From: CAZIAK01 sp964537035
GTDB lineage: Bacteria > Planctomycetota > B15-G4
Reading direction: 5' to 3'
Assembly (NCBI GenBank): GCA_964537035.1
Contig: CAZIAK010000039.1
Location: 1-49,600, forward strand
Length of the DNA: 49,600 nt
Shown: in pieces, positions 33,016-41,547 of the stretch
How the letters are laid out: each line of letters starts with the position of its first letter
Position numbering within the stretch: position 1 is the first letter of the stretch
The notes under the pieces: model-generated
Told to the model about the DNA's origin: nothing
Seen by the model: the letters and a program-made list of their open reading frames with translations, nothing else
Databases searched by the model: none
Program-made: the position numbers and the translations under genes

Positions 33016-34086
33016 ATGACTGCCAGCCTCCGTCCCACATCTTCTGCGAGCGCTCTGCACAGGCGGGCTCTCGTCCTCGATGCCCACGCGGACACGCTCA
33101 CCGAGATGACGGATCGGGGCTACGACCTCGACCAGGGCCTGCCAGGGACTCACCTCGACCTGCCTCGCTGCGCTGGCGGTGCTCTGGATGCCCAGGTGTT
33201 CACCTGCTTCGTCCACCCTCGCTATGTGCCCGACCGGGCCGCCGACCGGGTGCGGGCCATGTTGGACACCATGGACCGGCAACTGGCGCTCTTTCCTGAC
33301 CGCCTGGCCCTTTGCCGCGGGCCTGGCGAGATCGTGGCGGCTCGGGAAGCCGGGCGCCTGGCGGCGCTGCTGGGCATCGAGGGAGGCCACGCCATCGAGA
33401 ACAGCCTGGACGTGCTGCGGGAGTTCCACGGGCGGGGCGTGCGCACCATGACCCTGACCTGGAACAACAGCAACGACTGGGCCGACGGCTGCGGCGATCA
33501 CGGCCCCCACGGAGGGCTCACCGACTTCGGCCGTGAGGTGGTCGCCGCCATGGAAGAGCTGGACATGGTGGTGGACATCTCCCACGTGGCCCCGTCGACG
33601 TTCGACGATGTGCTGGCTGTCGCCCGTCGCCCGCTCATCGCCAGCCACTCCTGCGCCCGGGTGCTGCGCGATCATCCGCGCAATCTCCACGACCATCAGC
33701 TGCGGGCCCTGGCCGAGCAGGGCGGGGTGGCCTGCGTGAACTTCTACTCGGGCTTCCTGGTCCGCGAGGGCCCGTGCGCCTTGGAGCATGTGCTCGATCA
33801 CGTGATGCACTTCGCGTCCGTGGCGGGCGTCGAGCACGTGGGCCTGGGCTCTGATTTCGATGGCATCCCCAGCGCGCCCGACGGGCTGGCCGACGTGAGC
33901 GAGTTGCCCCGGCTCACCGCAGGCCTGCTCGAACGAGGGCTCGACGAGAGTGAGATCACAGCGGTCCTGGGCGGCAACTTGCTCAGGATCTTCGATGGCG
34001 CGATCCCTGCGGCACAATCCGCAAAACATGTGACGGATCACCCCACTGGTCACCCCACTGCCAATCCTGGAGCAGGCCCGACGTGA
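33016..34086 (+). CDS. Membrane-dipeptidase family (M19) peptidase
   Basis: The 356-residue TIM-barrel metallohydrolase has the family zinc ligands: LVLDAHADTLTEM (H-x-D), the bridging glutamate in LLGIEGGHAIE, histidines in MVVDISHVAPSTFDDVL and LIASHSCARVLRDHPRN, and the later aspartate in HVGLGSDFDGI. M19 enzymes cleave dipeptides, including some with D-residues. Bacterial members work in the cytoplasm or periplasm; no signal peptide is seen, so cytoplasmic. The C-terminal tail of about 25 residues (HVTDHPTGHPTANPGAGPT) is low-complexity. It overlaps the next gene by GTGA, starting a three-gene operon. Confidence 0.9.
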   Translation: MTASLRPTSSASALHRRALVLDAHADTLTEMTDRGYDLDQGLPGTHLDLPRCAGGALDAQVFTCFVHPRYVPDRAADRVRAMLDTMDRQLALFPDRLALCRGPGEIVAAREAGRLAALLGIEGGHAIENSLDVLREFHGRGVRTMTLTWNNSNDWADGCGDHGPHGGLTDFGREVVAAMEELDMVVDISHVAPSTFDDVLAVARRPLIASHSCARVLRDHPRNLHDHQLRALAEQGGVACVNFYSGFLVREGPCALEHVLDHVMHFASVAGVEHVGLGSDFDGIPSAPDGLADVSELPRLTAGLLERGLDESEITAVLGGNLLRIFDGAIPAAQSAKHVTDHPTGHPTANPGAGPT

Positions 34087-35315
34087 GTCCCGATCAAGAG
34101 AGCCTTCGTTCTACAGCGCACGCGCAACATGGCGAACCCGAAGGCCTGGTGTTGCTCAAGCGCTCGGGTGTCCGTCGCCTGTCCACCGGCCACCCCTGGA
34201 TCTACCCTGATCACATCGAAGGGGGGGAGGCCGATGACGGTGAGGTGGTGCGCCTGGAAGGGCCGGCGGGGACACCCCGGGGGACGGCGGTGCTCAACAG
34301 CGAGTCCCGTCTGCCGCTGCGGGTCCTGTCCCGTGATGCGAGCTGGAAGGGCGGGGAGGACTTCTGGCAGGAGCGCCTCGATCAGGCCATCGCCCTGCGC
34401 GCGGAGAGCCTGGCGCCCGGGGCTGAAGCCTGTCGCTGGGTGCACGCAGAAGCCGACGGTCTGCCGGGCCTGGTCATCGACCGGTTGGGTGATGTGGCCG
34501 TGCTTCAGGCGGGCTGTCTCTGGGCCGACAGTGTGGCCACCGACGTCGCGGCGAGGCTGGTCGAGCGCCATGGCATGAGCGGAGTGCTGGCCCGGAACGA
34601 CGGCGCGTTCCGTCGTCCCGAAGGTCTCCCCGAAGGCGTGCAGCTACTGGCGGGCGAGGTGCCCGAGTCGCTGCAGGTGCGCTGCGGTGAGTTGATTCGG
34701 AGGGTCGATCCGTGGCGCGGACAGAAGACGGGGCTCTACCTCGATCAGCGAGAGAACCACGTCTGGGCGGCGCAGGTCTTGCCCGTGGGTGAGTGTCTCG
34801 ACGGCTTCTGCAACGACGGTCCCTTCGCCTTGCACCTGGCCGCGGCGGGCAGCCACGTGTTGGCCCTCGACAGCAGCGCCCCGGCGCTCGAACAGGCCCG
34901 CGCCAACGCCGAGCTCAACGGCTTGAGCGACAAGCTCACCACCGAGCGGGTCAACGTCTTCGAGGGGCTGCGCGACATGGTCTCAGCGGGACGGTCCTTC
35001 GATGGCATGGTTCTCGACCCGCCAGCTCTGGCCAAGAAGAAGAACCAGATCCCCTCGGCGTTGCGAGCCTACAAAGAGCTGGCCCTGCGTGGTCTGCGCC
35101 TGCTCCGCGGTGGTGGGCGGCTGATCGTCTGCTCCTGCTCCTATCACGTGAGCCAGCACGACTTTCTCGGCGCACTACGAGACGCCGCTGCCGACGCCCG
35201 GCGAGAGGTGGACGTGTTGGAGGTGCGCGGCGCCGCTCGCTGTCACCCGGCGCGCATCACCTTCCCTGAGTCGGCGTACCTGAAGGTGGTGCTGCTGCAA
35301 GCGCGAGGGGTGTGA
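34083..35315 (+). CDS. rlmI: RlmI-like class I rRNA methyltransferase with PUA domain
   Basis: The 410-residue product opens with a PUA-type RNA-binding domain (LLKRSGVRRLSTGHPWIYPD, EVVRLEGPAGTPRGTAVLNS). It continues with an EEHEE-like linker (RWVHAEADGLPGLVIDRLGD) and a Rossmann methyltransferase (KTGLYLDQRENH, LDGFCNDGPFALHLAAAG, VLALDSSAPALEQARANAEL, MVLDPPALAKKK, LIVCSCSYHVSQHDF). This layout is that of RlmI, which makes 5-methylcytosine at 23S rRNA 1962. The cysteine after CSCS is expected for catalysis. Motif I reads FCNDGPFAL, where relatives usually have N-x-F-S-Y-T-G. Target base is inferred from the family only. Confidence 0.82.
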   Translation: MSPDQESLRSTAHAQHGEPEGLVLLKRSGVRRLSTGHPWIYPDHIEGGEADDGEVVRLEGPAGTPRGTAVLNSESRLPLRVLSRDASWKGGEDFWQERLDQAIALRAESLAPGAEACRWVHAEADGLPGLVIDRLGDVAVLQAGCLWADSVATDVAARLVERHGMSGVLARNDGAFRRPEGLPEGVQLLAGEVPESLQVRCGELIRRVDPWRGQKTGLYLDQRENHVWAAQVLPVGECLDGFCNDGPFALHLAAAGSHVLALDSSAPALEQARANAELNGLSDKLTTERVNVFEGLRDMVSAGRSFDGMVLDPPALAKKKNQIPSALRAYKELALRGLRLLRGGGRLIVCSCSYHVSQHDFLGALRDAAADARREVDVLEVRGAARCHPARITFPESAYLKVVLLQARGV

Positions 35316-35938
35316 CCGTGGCCCCCAGCCAGTGGGCGATGTTGTTCATGGTGCTCGCCGCGTTGGTCTGGTCTGGCATCGAGCCCCTGGAGCGTGCTGT
35401 CTGGTGGATGGAAGTGGCGCCGGTGATTCTCGGTGTGGGTGCCCTGGCGATCTGCTGGCGGCGCTTTCCCTGGACGCCCATCTCTTGCCTGCTCATCGCT
35501 CTCTTCGGCGTCATCCTCTGCGTGGGCGGCCATTACACCTACGCCGAGGTGCCCCTGGGTCGTTGGGCTGCGCAGACCTTCGATCTGTCCCGCAATCATT
35601 ACGACCGCCTGGGCCACTTCTTTCAGGGCGTGGTGCCAGCGATCATGGGGCGCGAGCTGCTCTTGCGTTGCACGCCGTTGCGCCAGGGCAAGGCCATGTT
35701 CTGGGTGGTGGCCTCCATCGCCTTGGCCATCAGCGCGTCTTACGAGCTCGCCGAGTGGTGGACCGCCCTGCTCGTCGACCCCGATGCAGGCACGGCGTTC
35801 CTGGGCAGCCAAGGCGACGTGTGGGATGCCCAATGGGACATGGCCCTGGCGCTGTCAGGAGCGTTGTTGACCCAGCTTGCCCTGGGTCGCTTGCATGATC
35901 GACAGTTGCAGCGGCTGGGCCTGGCGGCGAGCGCCTGA
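35312..35938 (+). CDS. Inner-membrane protein, YjdF/DUF2238 family
   Basis: The 208-residue product has about five to six membrane helices and the DUF2238 signatures: GGHYTYAEVPLG, then RNHYDRLGHFFQGVVPAIMG, then ISASYELAEWWTALL, FLGSQGDVWDAQWDM and LALSGALLTQLALG. The many conserved His, Tyr, Asp and Glu within or near helices are typical. Function of the family is unknown. The GTG at 35312 overlaps the preceding stop; a second GTG two codons later is equally possible. It ends a dipeptidase-RlmI-YjdF overlap chain. Confidence 0.85.
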   Translation: MTVAPSQWAMLFMVLAALVWSGIEPLERAVWWMEVAPVILGVGALAICWRRFPWTPISCLLIALFGVILCVGGHYTYAEVPLGRWAAQTFDLSRNHYDRLGHFFQGVVPAIMGRELLLRCTPLRQGKAMFWVVASIALAISASYELAEWWTALLVDPDAGTAFLGSQGDVWDAQWDMALALSGALLTQLALGRLHDRQLQRLGLAASA

Positions 35939-35992
35939 GGCTGCGTTGGGCCGAGCTCCCCTGCAGGGAGCAGCGCCCGGAGTTCCTGGCCG

Positions 35993-37186
35993 TCAGACCC
36001 CGAACCACGGCAGCAGGATCGACTCGTTTCGCGTGTAGGACTCAGTGCCACCATGGACAAGAGTGGTCTGTCCGCACCTTTCGCCAGCCTGGTCGCGCCA
36101 GTAGCGGAGGCCTGAAAAGAAATCGCTGCCCACCGTCTGCCCTGACTTCGCCTCGACCGCTGTGAGCTTGTTGGCGGCTTCGAGGATGAAATCGACCTCG
36201 TGCCCGTCGGAACTGCGCCAGAACCAGACGTCAGCGGCACGCCCGGAGTGCAGAGCAGATTTCACCAGCTCGGCCAGCACGTAGGCTTCGAACACAGCGC
36301 CGCGGCTGGCGTGGACCTGCAGTTCGTCAGCACCTCGAATGCCGAGCAGGTAGCACAGCAGCCCCGTGTCCAAGAAGTAGAGCTTGGGGCGTTTGACGAG
36401 CCGCTTGCCGAAGTTCCCGTGATGGGGGCGCAGCATGAAGATGATGAAGCTGGCTTCCAGGACCGAGAGCCAACGGGTCACCGTCGTGCGGGCTACGCCG
36501 CAGTCGGCGGCGAGGCCGCTCACATCCAGGATCTGACCGTTGCGCCCTGCGCAGAGTCGCACGAAGCGGTGAAATGTCTCCAAATCACGTATGCTGACAA
36601 GCTCGCGAACATCTCGCTCAACGTACGTTTGGTAGTAGGACGCCAGCCAGGTTTGCGGGTCATGCCCCCGGTCATGAATGACTGGGTAGAACTCTTGCAG
36701 CAAGGTGGGGATCAACCCAGGCGAGGGAGGATCGCGCTGGGTGACCGAGGTCCCTTCGGTGAGGTCTGGCCGGAGAGGCCAGCCGTGGAGTTCGGCGAGT
36801 GAGAGGGGCAGTAGGTGATGGACGGCGCAGCGACCAGCGAGGGTCTGGCTCACCTTTTTGAGCAGCAGGAAGTTCTGCGAGCCGCTCAGGACGAACTGCG
36901 CAGGCGTCTGACAGTCGTCGACCACGCCCTGGATGTACGAGAAGAGGTCGGGGGTGCGTTGCACCTCGTCGAGAATGACAGGGCCGGAAAAGCGAGCCAG
37001 GAACCCTCTTGGATCCTCGATGGCATGGTCGCGCTCGTCAGAGGCTTCGAGGGTGACGTAGGTGTGTCCAGGAAAGAGAGAACGAGCGAGCGTCGTCTTG
37101 CCGGATTGCCTGGGACCCGTGAGGGTGATCAGCGGAAAGGTGGCAGCAGAGGCCAGCAAGGGGCCAGAAAGGTGGCGTTTGAACAT
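35993..37186 (-). CDS. AAA-type ATPase with DUF4143 domain
   Basis: The ATG at 37186 is used; a TTG three codons earlier is possible. The 397-residue product has Walker A TLTGPRQSGKTTLAR, Walker B GPVILDEVQRTPDLFSYIQG and sensor FVLSGSQNFLLLKKVSQTLA, then GRCAVHHLLPLSLAEL. The C-terminal DUF4143 half has YYQTYVERDVRELVSIRDLE, a helix-turn-helix stretch (LDVSGLAADCGVARTTVTRW), KLYFLDTGLLCYLLGI, GAVFEAYVLAELVK and the nuclease-like HEVDFILEAANKLTAVEAKS. That last motif resembles a PD-(D/E)xK core. Such ATPases are common accessory genes of unknown role. After gap collapse it starts about 31 bases after the mutS stop. Confidence 0.88.
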   Translation of the reverse strand: MFKRHLSGPLLASAATFPLITLTGPRQSGKTTLARSLFPGHTYVTLEASDERDHAIEDPRGFLARFSGPVILDEVQRTPDLFSYIQGVVDDCQTPAQFVLSGSQNFLLLKKVSQTLAGRCAVHHLLPLSLAELHGWPLRPDLTEGTSVTQRDPPSPGLIPTLLQEFYPVIHDRGHDPQTWLASYYQTYVERDVRELVSIRDLETFHRFVRLCAGRNGQILDVSGLAADCGVARTTVTRWLSVLEASFIIFMLRPHHGNFGKRLVKRPKLYFLDTGLLCYLLGIRGADELQVHASRGAVFEAYVLAELVKSALHSGRAADVWFWRSSDGHEVDFILEAANKLTAVEAKSGQTVGSDFFSGLRYWRDQAGERCGQTTLVHGGTESYTRNESILLPWFGV

Positions 37187-37370
37187 GCCTTGCAAGCTGC
37201 GCCTCTGCCCCTCCANNNNNNNNNNNNNNNNNNNNNNNNNNNNNNNNNNNNNNNNNNNNNNNNNNNNNNNNNNNNNNNNNNNNNNNNNNNNNNNNNNNNN
37301 NNNNNNNNNNNNNNNGGGCCAGAAAGGTGGCGTTTGAACATGCCTTGCAAGCTGCGCCTCTGCCCCTCCA
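37161..37370. other. Assembly gap (100 N at 37216-37315) with 55-base duplicated flanks
   Basis: Bases 37161-37215 and 37316-37370 are identical. Collapsing leaves about 31 bases between the mutS stop and the ATPase ATG, including GGAGGGG as a possible ribosome-binding site region. Confidence 0.9.
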
Positions 37371-37372
37371 GG

Positions 37373-40300
37373 TCACTCGCTCCCGCCGACCCCCGTTGGG
37401 CCCGGGCCACCTCCCCCTTCGAGCCGATCATGGAAGCGCTTGAGGGTGAGCAGGGCCTCCATGGGCGAGACCAGGTCCGGGTCGAGGGCGCGCAGCTCAT
37501 CGAGGATCGCGGCCACCGGTTTGGGAAAGAGCGCCGTCTGGCGAGGCTCGGGGCTTTCGGCGCCCGCGGCCACGGTCTTGGGTCCCGGTCGCAGATCTGG
37601 TGAGCGCTGCTCCAGATCAGACAGGATGCGGCCCGCCCGCTCGATGACCGCGCGAGGGACGCCTGCCAGCCGGGCCACATGCAGGCCGTAGCTGCGGTCC
37701 GTGCCTCCGGGGACGATCTTGTGCAAGAAGACGATCTCTTCGCCCCACTCTTTGACCGACACGTTCACGTTGCGCACGGCGGGGAACTCGTCCGCCAGCT
37801 CGACCAGCTCGTGGTAGTGGGTGGCGAACAGGGTGCGGGCGCGAATCTTGCGATAGAGAAACTCGCTGATCGACCAGGCGATGGAGAGCCCGTCCCAGGT
37901 GGAGGTGCCCCGGCCCACCTCATCGAGGATGACCAGGCTGCGGTCCGTGGCGTTGTTCAAGATCGCCGCGGTCTCGGTCATCTCCACCATGAAGGTCGAC
38001 GCGCCGCCGGTGAGGTCGTCGGCGGCGCCGATGCGGGTGAAGATGCGGTCGACCACGCCGATGCGCGCGGTGGTGGCGGGCAGGAACGACCCCACCTGCG
38101 CCAGCAGCACCAGCAGCGCGGTCTGGCGGATGTAGGTCGACTTGCCGGCCATGTTGGGACCGGTGATGAGCACCAGCCGCGAGCTGTCCTGGTCGAGGAC
38201 CACATCGTTGGGCACGAAGACGCCCGCATCCATGAGCACGTCGAGCACCGGGTGCCGGCCCTCGAAGATGTCGATGGAGGGGCCGTCGTCCACCTGGGGC
38301 CTGACCCAGCCACGATCTTTGGCGATGGCGGCAAACCCGGCCAGCACGTCGACCCGCGCCACCTGGGCGGCCAGGGCCCGCACGTCGTCGCCACTGGCGG
38401 CGGCGCTGGCCCGCAGCTCGCCGAAGAGCTCGACTTCGAGTGACCGTGAGCGCTCCTCGGCGGTGAGGATCGAACTCTCGAGCTCTTTCAGATCGGGGGT
38501 GATGTAACGCTCGGCCGAGGTGAGCGTCTGTTTCCGTTGATAGTGCTCAGGGATCTGCGCCTGGGCCGCCTGCGCATGGGTGATCTCGATGTAGTAGCCA
38601 AAGACACGATTGAAGCCGACCTTGAGCGAGGGGATGCCCGTGCGCTCGGCCTCCTCTGCCTGAAAGCGGGCGATGGCCGCGGTGCCGTTGGTGCGCAGGG
38701 TGCGCAGCTCATCGAGGGTCTCGTTCCAGCCCGTGGCGATGACGCCGCCGTCCACCAGCGACGTGGGCGGGTGCTCGGCCAGGCCTCGTTCGAGCAGCTG
38801 AAGCAGCTCGGGGAGGGGTGTGAGGCGTGCGCCTGCGTCGGCCAGGGGGGCGCTGGCGCAGGCGGAGAGGCTGGCGGCGAGCTGGGGCACGATGCGCAGG
38901 GCCGCCCGCAGTCCGGCCAGGTCGCGGGGCGAGCCGCGACCGGCGAGCAGGCGGGTGGCGATGCGCTCCATGTCCGGGATGCCGTCGAGCAGGTCGGTGA
39001 CCTGGTTGTGGGTCGATGGCCGCTCCAGCAGTTCGGCCACGGCGCTCTGGCGCAGGGTGATGGCGGCGGGGTCGATCAGAGGCATGACCAACCACTGGCG
39101 CAGCAGGCGGGCGCCCATGGCCGAGCGGGTGCGGTCCATGATCGAGAGCAGGGAGCCCTCTCTGCGGCCGTCCCGCTGGGTGGCCAGCAGCTCCAGGCAG
39201 CTACGGGTGGCCCGGTCGAGGCCCAGCCCCGTGGCCGGGCTGTGAATCGCCAGCCCATTCACGGGGACGGACTGCCCTCGCTGCGTGTGCCGGGCATAGG
39301 CCAGGGCCGCGCCCGCTGCGGGGATGGCCGGGCTGTCGTCCGTCAGGCCGAAGCCGTCGAGGGTCACGACGCCCAGGTCTTCGAGCAGGGTCTGGTGTGC
39401 CACGCCGGGCTCGAAGGTCCAGGCGGGGCCGGGGACCAGGGGAGCAGTCGTCACTGCGGCGAGCGTCGCTGCCAGTTTCGAGTCGTCGTGGAGCCAGTTC
39501 TCCGGCAGCACCACCTCTGCAGGGTCGAGGCGGCTGACCTCGTCGGCGAGGCGCTCGAGTGGCACGTCGCCCACGGTGAACGACCCGGTGGACACATCGA
39601 GCCAGGCCAATCCCACCCGCTCGCCGCAGGGCGCCACGACCATCAGGTAGTTGCTGGCCCGGTGGTCGAGCAGGTCGTCCTCGTAGAGAGTGCCGGCGGT
39701 GACGATGCGGGTCACCTTGCGCTCGACCAGCCCCTTGGCCAGCTTGGGGTCTTCGATCTGGTCGCAGAGGGCCACTGCATGGCCCGCCTGGATCAGCTGC
39801 TGCAGATAGTTCTCGTAGGCCTTCGCCGGAAAGCCCGCCATGGGGATGGCGTCGTCACCCTTGCTCCGGGCGGTGAGGGTGATGCCCAGCACCCGGGCGG
39901 CGATCTTGGCGTCTTCGTGGAAGAGCTCGTAGAAGTCGCCCATGCGAAAGAAGAGCAGGGCGTCGCCGGCGTCTTTCTTGGCCTGGGCGTACTGCTGCAT
40001 CATGGGCGAGGGCGCTTTGGGGGAGGGCCCCCGGGGCGACGAGGCCTTGCCTGGCCGCGCCTTGCCCCCCGTGCTCTTGCCCCGGCGGCGAGTCGTCTTG
40101 GGCTGGGAGCCCTGGACCTGCCCAGCGCCGGGCTTGGCCGTCGTCTCGGCTTGCTCGGCTTGCTCGGCTTGCTCGGCTTGCTCGGCTTGCTCGGCTTGCN
40201 NNNNNNNNNNNNNNNNNNNNNNNNNNNNNNNNNNNNNNNNNNNNNNNNNNNNNNNNNNNNNNNNNNNNNNNNNNNNNNNNNNNNNNNNNNNNNNNNNNNC

Positions 40301-40524
40301 TCGGCTTGCTCGGCTTGCTCGGCTTGCTCGGCTTGCTCGGCTTGCTCGGCTTGCCCCGCAGCTGCCGGTGGCTCATCGCCTGGCGACGGGGCTTCGCCAT
40401 CCCCGGCGGATGGGCCAGGCACAGGCGCCTCACTGCCGTCAGTGGCTGTGGGCTGCGCAGCGGGCCGGGGCTTGTTGCCCGAGCCGGCGTCAAACAACCA
40501 GGATGTCCCTTCAGAGCTGCTCAT
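37373..40524 (-). CDS. mutS: DNA mismatch repair protein MutS with repeat-rich N-terminal extension, crosses assembly gap
   Basis: From the internal methionine at 40003 there are 876 residues of normal MutS: mismatch-reading GDFYELF, connector and lever domains, Walker A GPNMAGKSTYIRQTALL, Walker B SLVILDEVGRGTSTWDG and FATHYHELVELADEF. The frame stays open upstream as KAPSPMMQQ, preceded by a basic stretch (TTRRRGKSTGGKARPGKASS) and QAE repeats. Across the gap the same frame continues to ATG 40524 (MSSSEGTSWLFDAG). Removing the N run and 55 duplicated bases leaves 366 bases, exactly 122 codons, giving a 998-residue protein. MutS binds mispaired DNA and recruits MutL; no mutL is here. Confidence 0.92.
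40145..40354. repeat. QAE-coding 9-base repeat interrupted by assembly gap (100 N at 40200-40299)
   Basis: Nine-base units CTCGGCTTG (CAAGCCGAG on the coding strand, Gln-Ala-Glu) fill 55 bases on each side of the N run, and the two blocks are identical. Both lie in the mutS frame. Real copy number could exceed the six or seven units seen, since such an array is what an assembler fails to resolve. Confidence 0.88.
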
Positions 40525-40534
40525 ATCGGGCGGA

Positions 40535-40540
40535 TTCTAG
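40535..40540 (-). promoter_or_regulatory. Possible extended -10 element for mutS
   Basis: Read on the minus strand, TGC-TAGAAT ends 10 bases before the ATG at 40524. The preceding TG makes it an extended -10, and no Shine-Dalgarno sequence follows, so the mutS mRNA may be leaderless or nearly so. Confidence 0.4.
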
Positions 40541-40587
40541 CAGCCCGACGCAGGAGCGCAGCCCTCGATCAGCTCAGCCCGTTGAAC

Positions 40588-40713
40588 TCAAGCGGGGCTG
40601 GCCACCGCCAGGCCATGAAACAACGTCAGCAGGACGACTCCCGCCAGGAGAACCAGGCTGGCATAGAGCCAGAGGGTCAGTGTTCCCGGGTCTGTTGTGC
40701 TTTGCATCGCCAT
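40588..40713 (-). CDS. Small single-helix membrane protein
   Basis: The ATG at 40713 is preceded by GAAGGAG at ideal spacing. The 41-residue product is MAMQSTTDPGTLTLW followed by one hydrophobic helix (LYASLVLLAGVVLLTLFHGL) and AVASPA. A longer in-frame start at 40848 adds 45 residues of no clear character and would ignore the ribosome-binding site. It lies upstream of mutS on the same strand, 63 bases away. I recognise no family; the N-terminus is probably outside or in the cytoplasm with the helix spanning the inner membrane. Confidence 0.55.
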   Translation of the reverse strand: MAMQSTTDPGTLTLWLYASLVLLAGVVLLTLFHGLAVASPA

Positions 40714-40884
40714 GACTCCTTCGCCGTTCGAGACTTCTCGACCGTCCCGCTCGATCCCCCCGGTGAGCGGTTCTTCTTGTGCCGGCCTATGGTAGCTCTT
40801 GGTCATCGTTGAACACAGGGTGTTAGCTCTCAACCTCAGTGCCGGCAACAGGTTGTGGCGGTATTACGGACAGCGGAGGAGAGC

Positions 40885-41113
40885 GTGGGGTCTCGGTCGA
40901 CAGATGCCGAGCGATGCCACACCCTTTTAGATGTCACTGAACCGGCGATCTATCGCTGAAGTTGTGAAGTTCTTTTTGGGTTCTGGTGGAGGCCTTCGGG
41001 AACTCTCAAGAGTGGAGGTTGTGAACGTGGGTTCGGCTAGCTAGATTCCGGTCCCAGACCTCGTGCGACCGGAGGTCTGGCGGGTGACCGCTCTCCGGTG
41101 CCGCAGAGGCGCC
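40885..41113 (+). promoter_or_regulatory. Hairpin-rich leader upstream of the P-II/glnA genes
   Basis: The 437 bases between the divergent small gene and the P-II gene contain no convincing frame but several stems. One is at 40885-40920 (GTGG and CTCGG paired with CCGAG and CCAC), followed by TTTT at 40925-40928. A second is GCGAT-CT-ATCGC (40945-40956). A third is a perfect nine-pair stem CCAGACCTC / GAGGTCTGG (41054-41062, 41072-41080). The last is GGTGCC-GCAGA-GGCGCC (41097-41113). CCGGTC (41048-41053) can instead pair with GACCGG (41067-41072), which overlaps the loop and 3' arm of the nine-pair stem. Confidence 0.45.
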
Positions 41114-41150
41114 AGAATCCCAGCCAGTCCCCACAGTCCTCCACCGCCCC

Positions 41151-41459
41151 ATGAGAATGGTCCAGGCCATCATCGCGCCCGAGCGGCTTGCCGCGGTGAC
41201 CAAGCTGTTGGCCGAAGCTGAGATCTTTCGCATGACCGTGAGCGAGGTCCGGGGCATCAGCGACATGGCCCGATCGTCCTTTTCGGAGCTCTCGCCCGAG
41301 CCCATGGTGCGCATCGAGGTCGGCGTCAACGACGACTTCGTGGAGCGGGCCGTGGCCGCCATCGAAGAGAGCGGAGGCGACCGGGGCCGCGTCTTCACCT
41401 GGCCCCTGGCCGAAGTCGTGCGCATTCGCACCGGCGAGACCGGGCCCGAGGCCATATGA
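41151..41459 (+). CDS. P-II-like nitrogen regulatory protein with short T-loop
   Basis: The 102-residue product matches P-II at both ends: MVQAIIAPERLAAVTKLLAE, FRMTVSEVRG, VRIEVGVNDDFVERAVAAIE, then VFTWPLAEVVRIRTGETGPE, corresponding to the VFVLPVEDVVRIRTGERG strand-loop of GlnB. Between EVRG and VRIEV only 20 residues remain (ISDMARSSFSELSPEPM). A classical P-II has about 27 there, including Tyr51 in ELYRGAEY. The T-loop is thus shortened and has no tyrosine, so uridylylation at that site is not possible. glnA follows after 88 bases, which supports a nitrogen role. No clear Shine-Dalgarno sequence precedes the ATG. Confidence 0.8.
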   Translation: MRMVQAIIAPERLAAVTKLLAEAEIFRMTVSEVRGISDMARSSFSELSPEPMVRIEVGVNDDFVERAVAAIEESGGDRGRVFTWPLAEVVRIRTGETGPEAI

Positions 41460-41547
41460 GCGGCCTCAGAACAGATCAACTCCTCAACATAGACCCCCAA
41501 TCCAACCCCCGGCCGCTCATCGACGCGGCCACGAAAGGACCAAAACC

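Noticed and set aside
37373..40003. MutS starting at the conventional ATG 40003
   Set aside because: The frame stays open upstream through a linker and QAE array to ATG 40524 with a -10-like element; removing 155 artificial bases gives exactly 122 codons.
41048..41080. H-type pseudoknot from CCGGTC/GACCGG with the nine-pair stem
   Set aside because: The connecting loops would be zero bases long across a nine-pair stem, which is not sterically possible; the two pairings are better read as alternatives.
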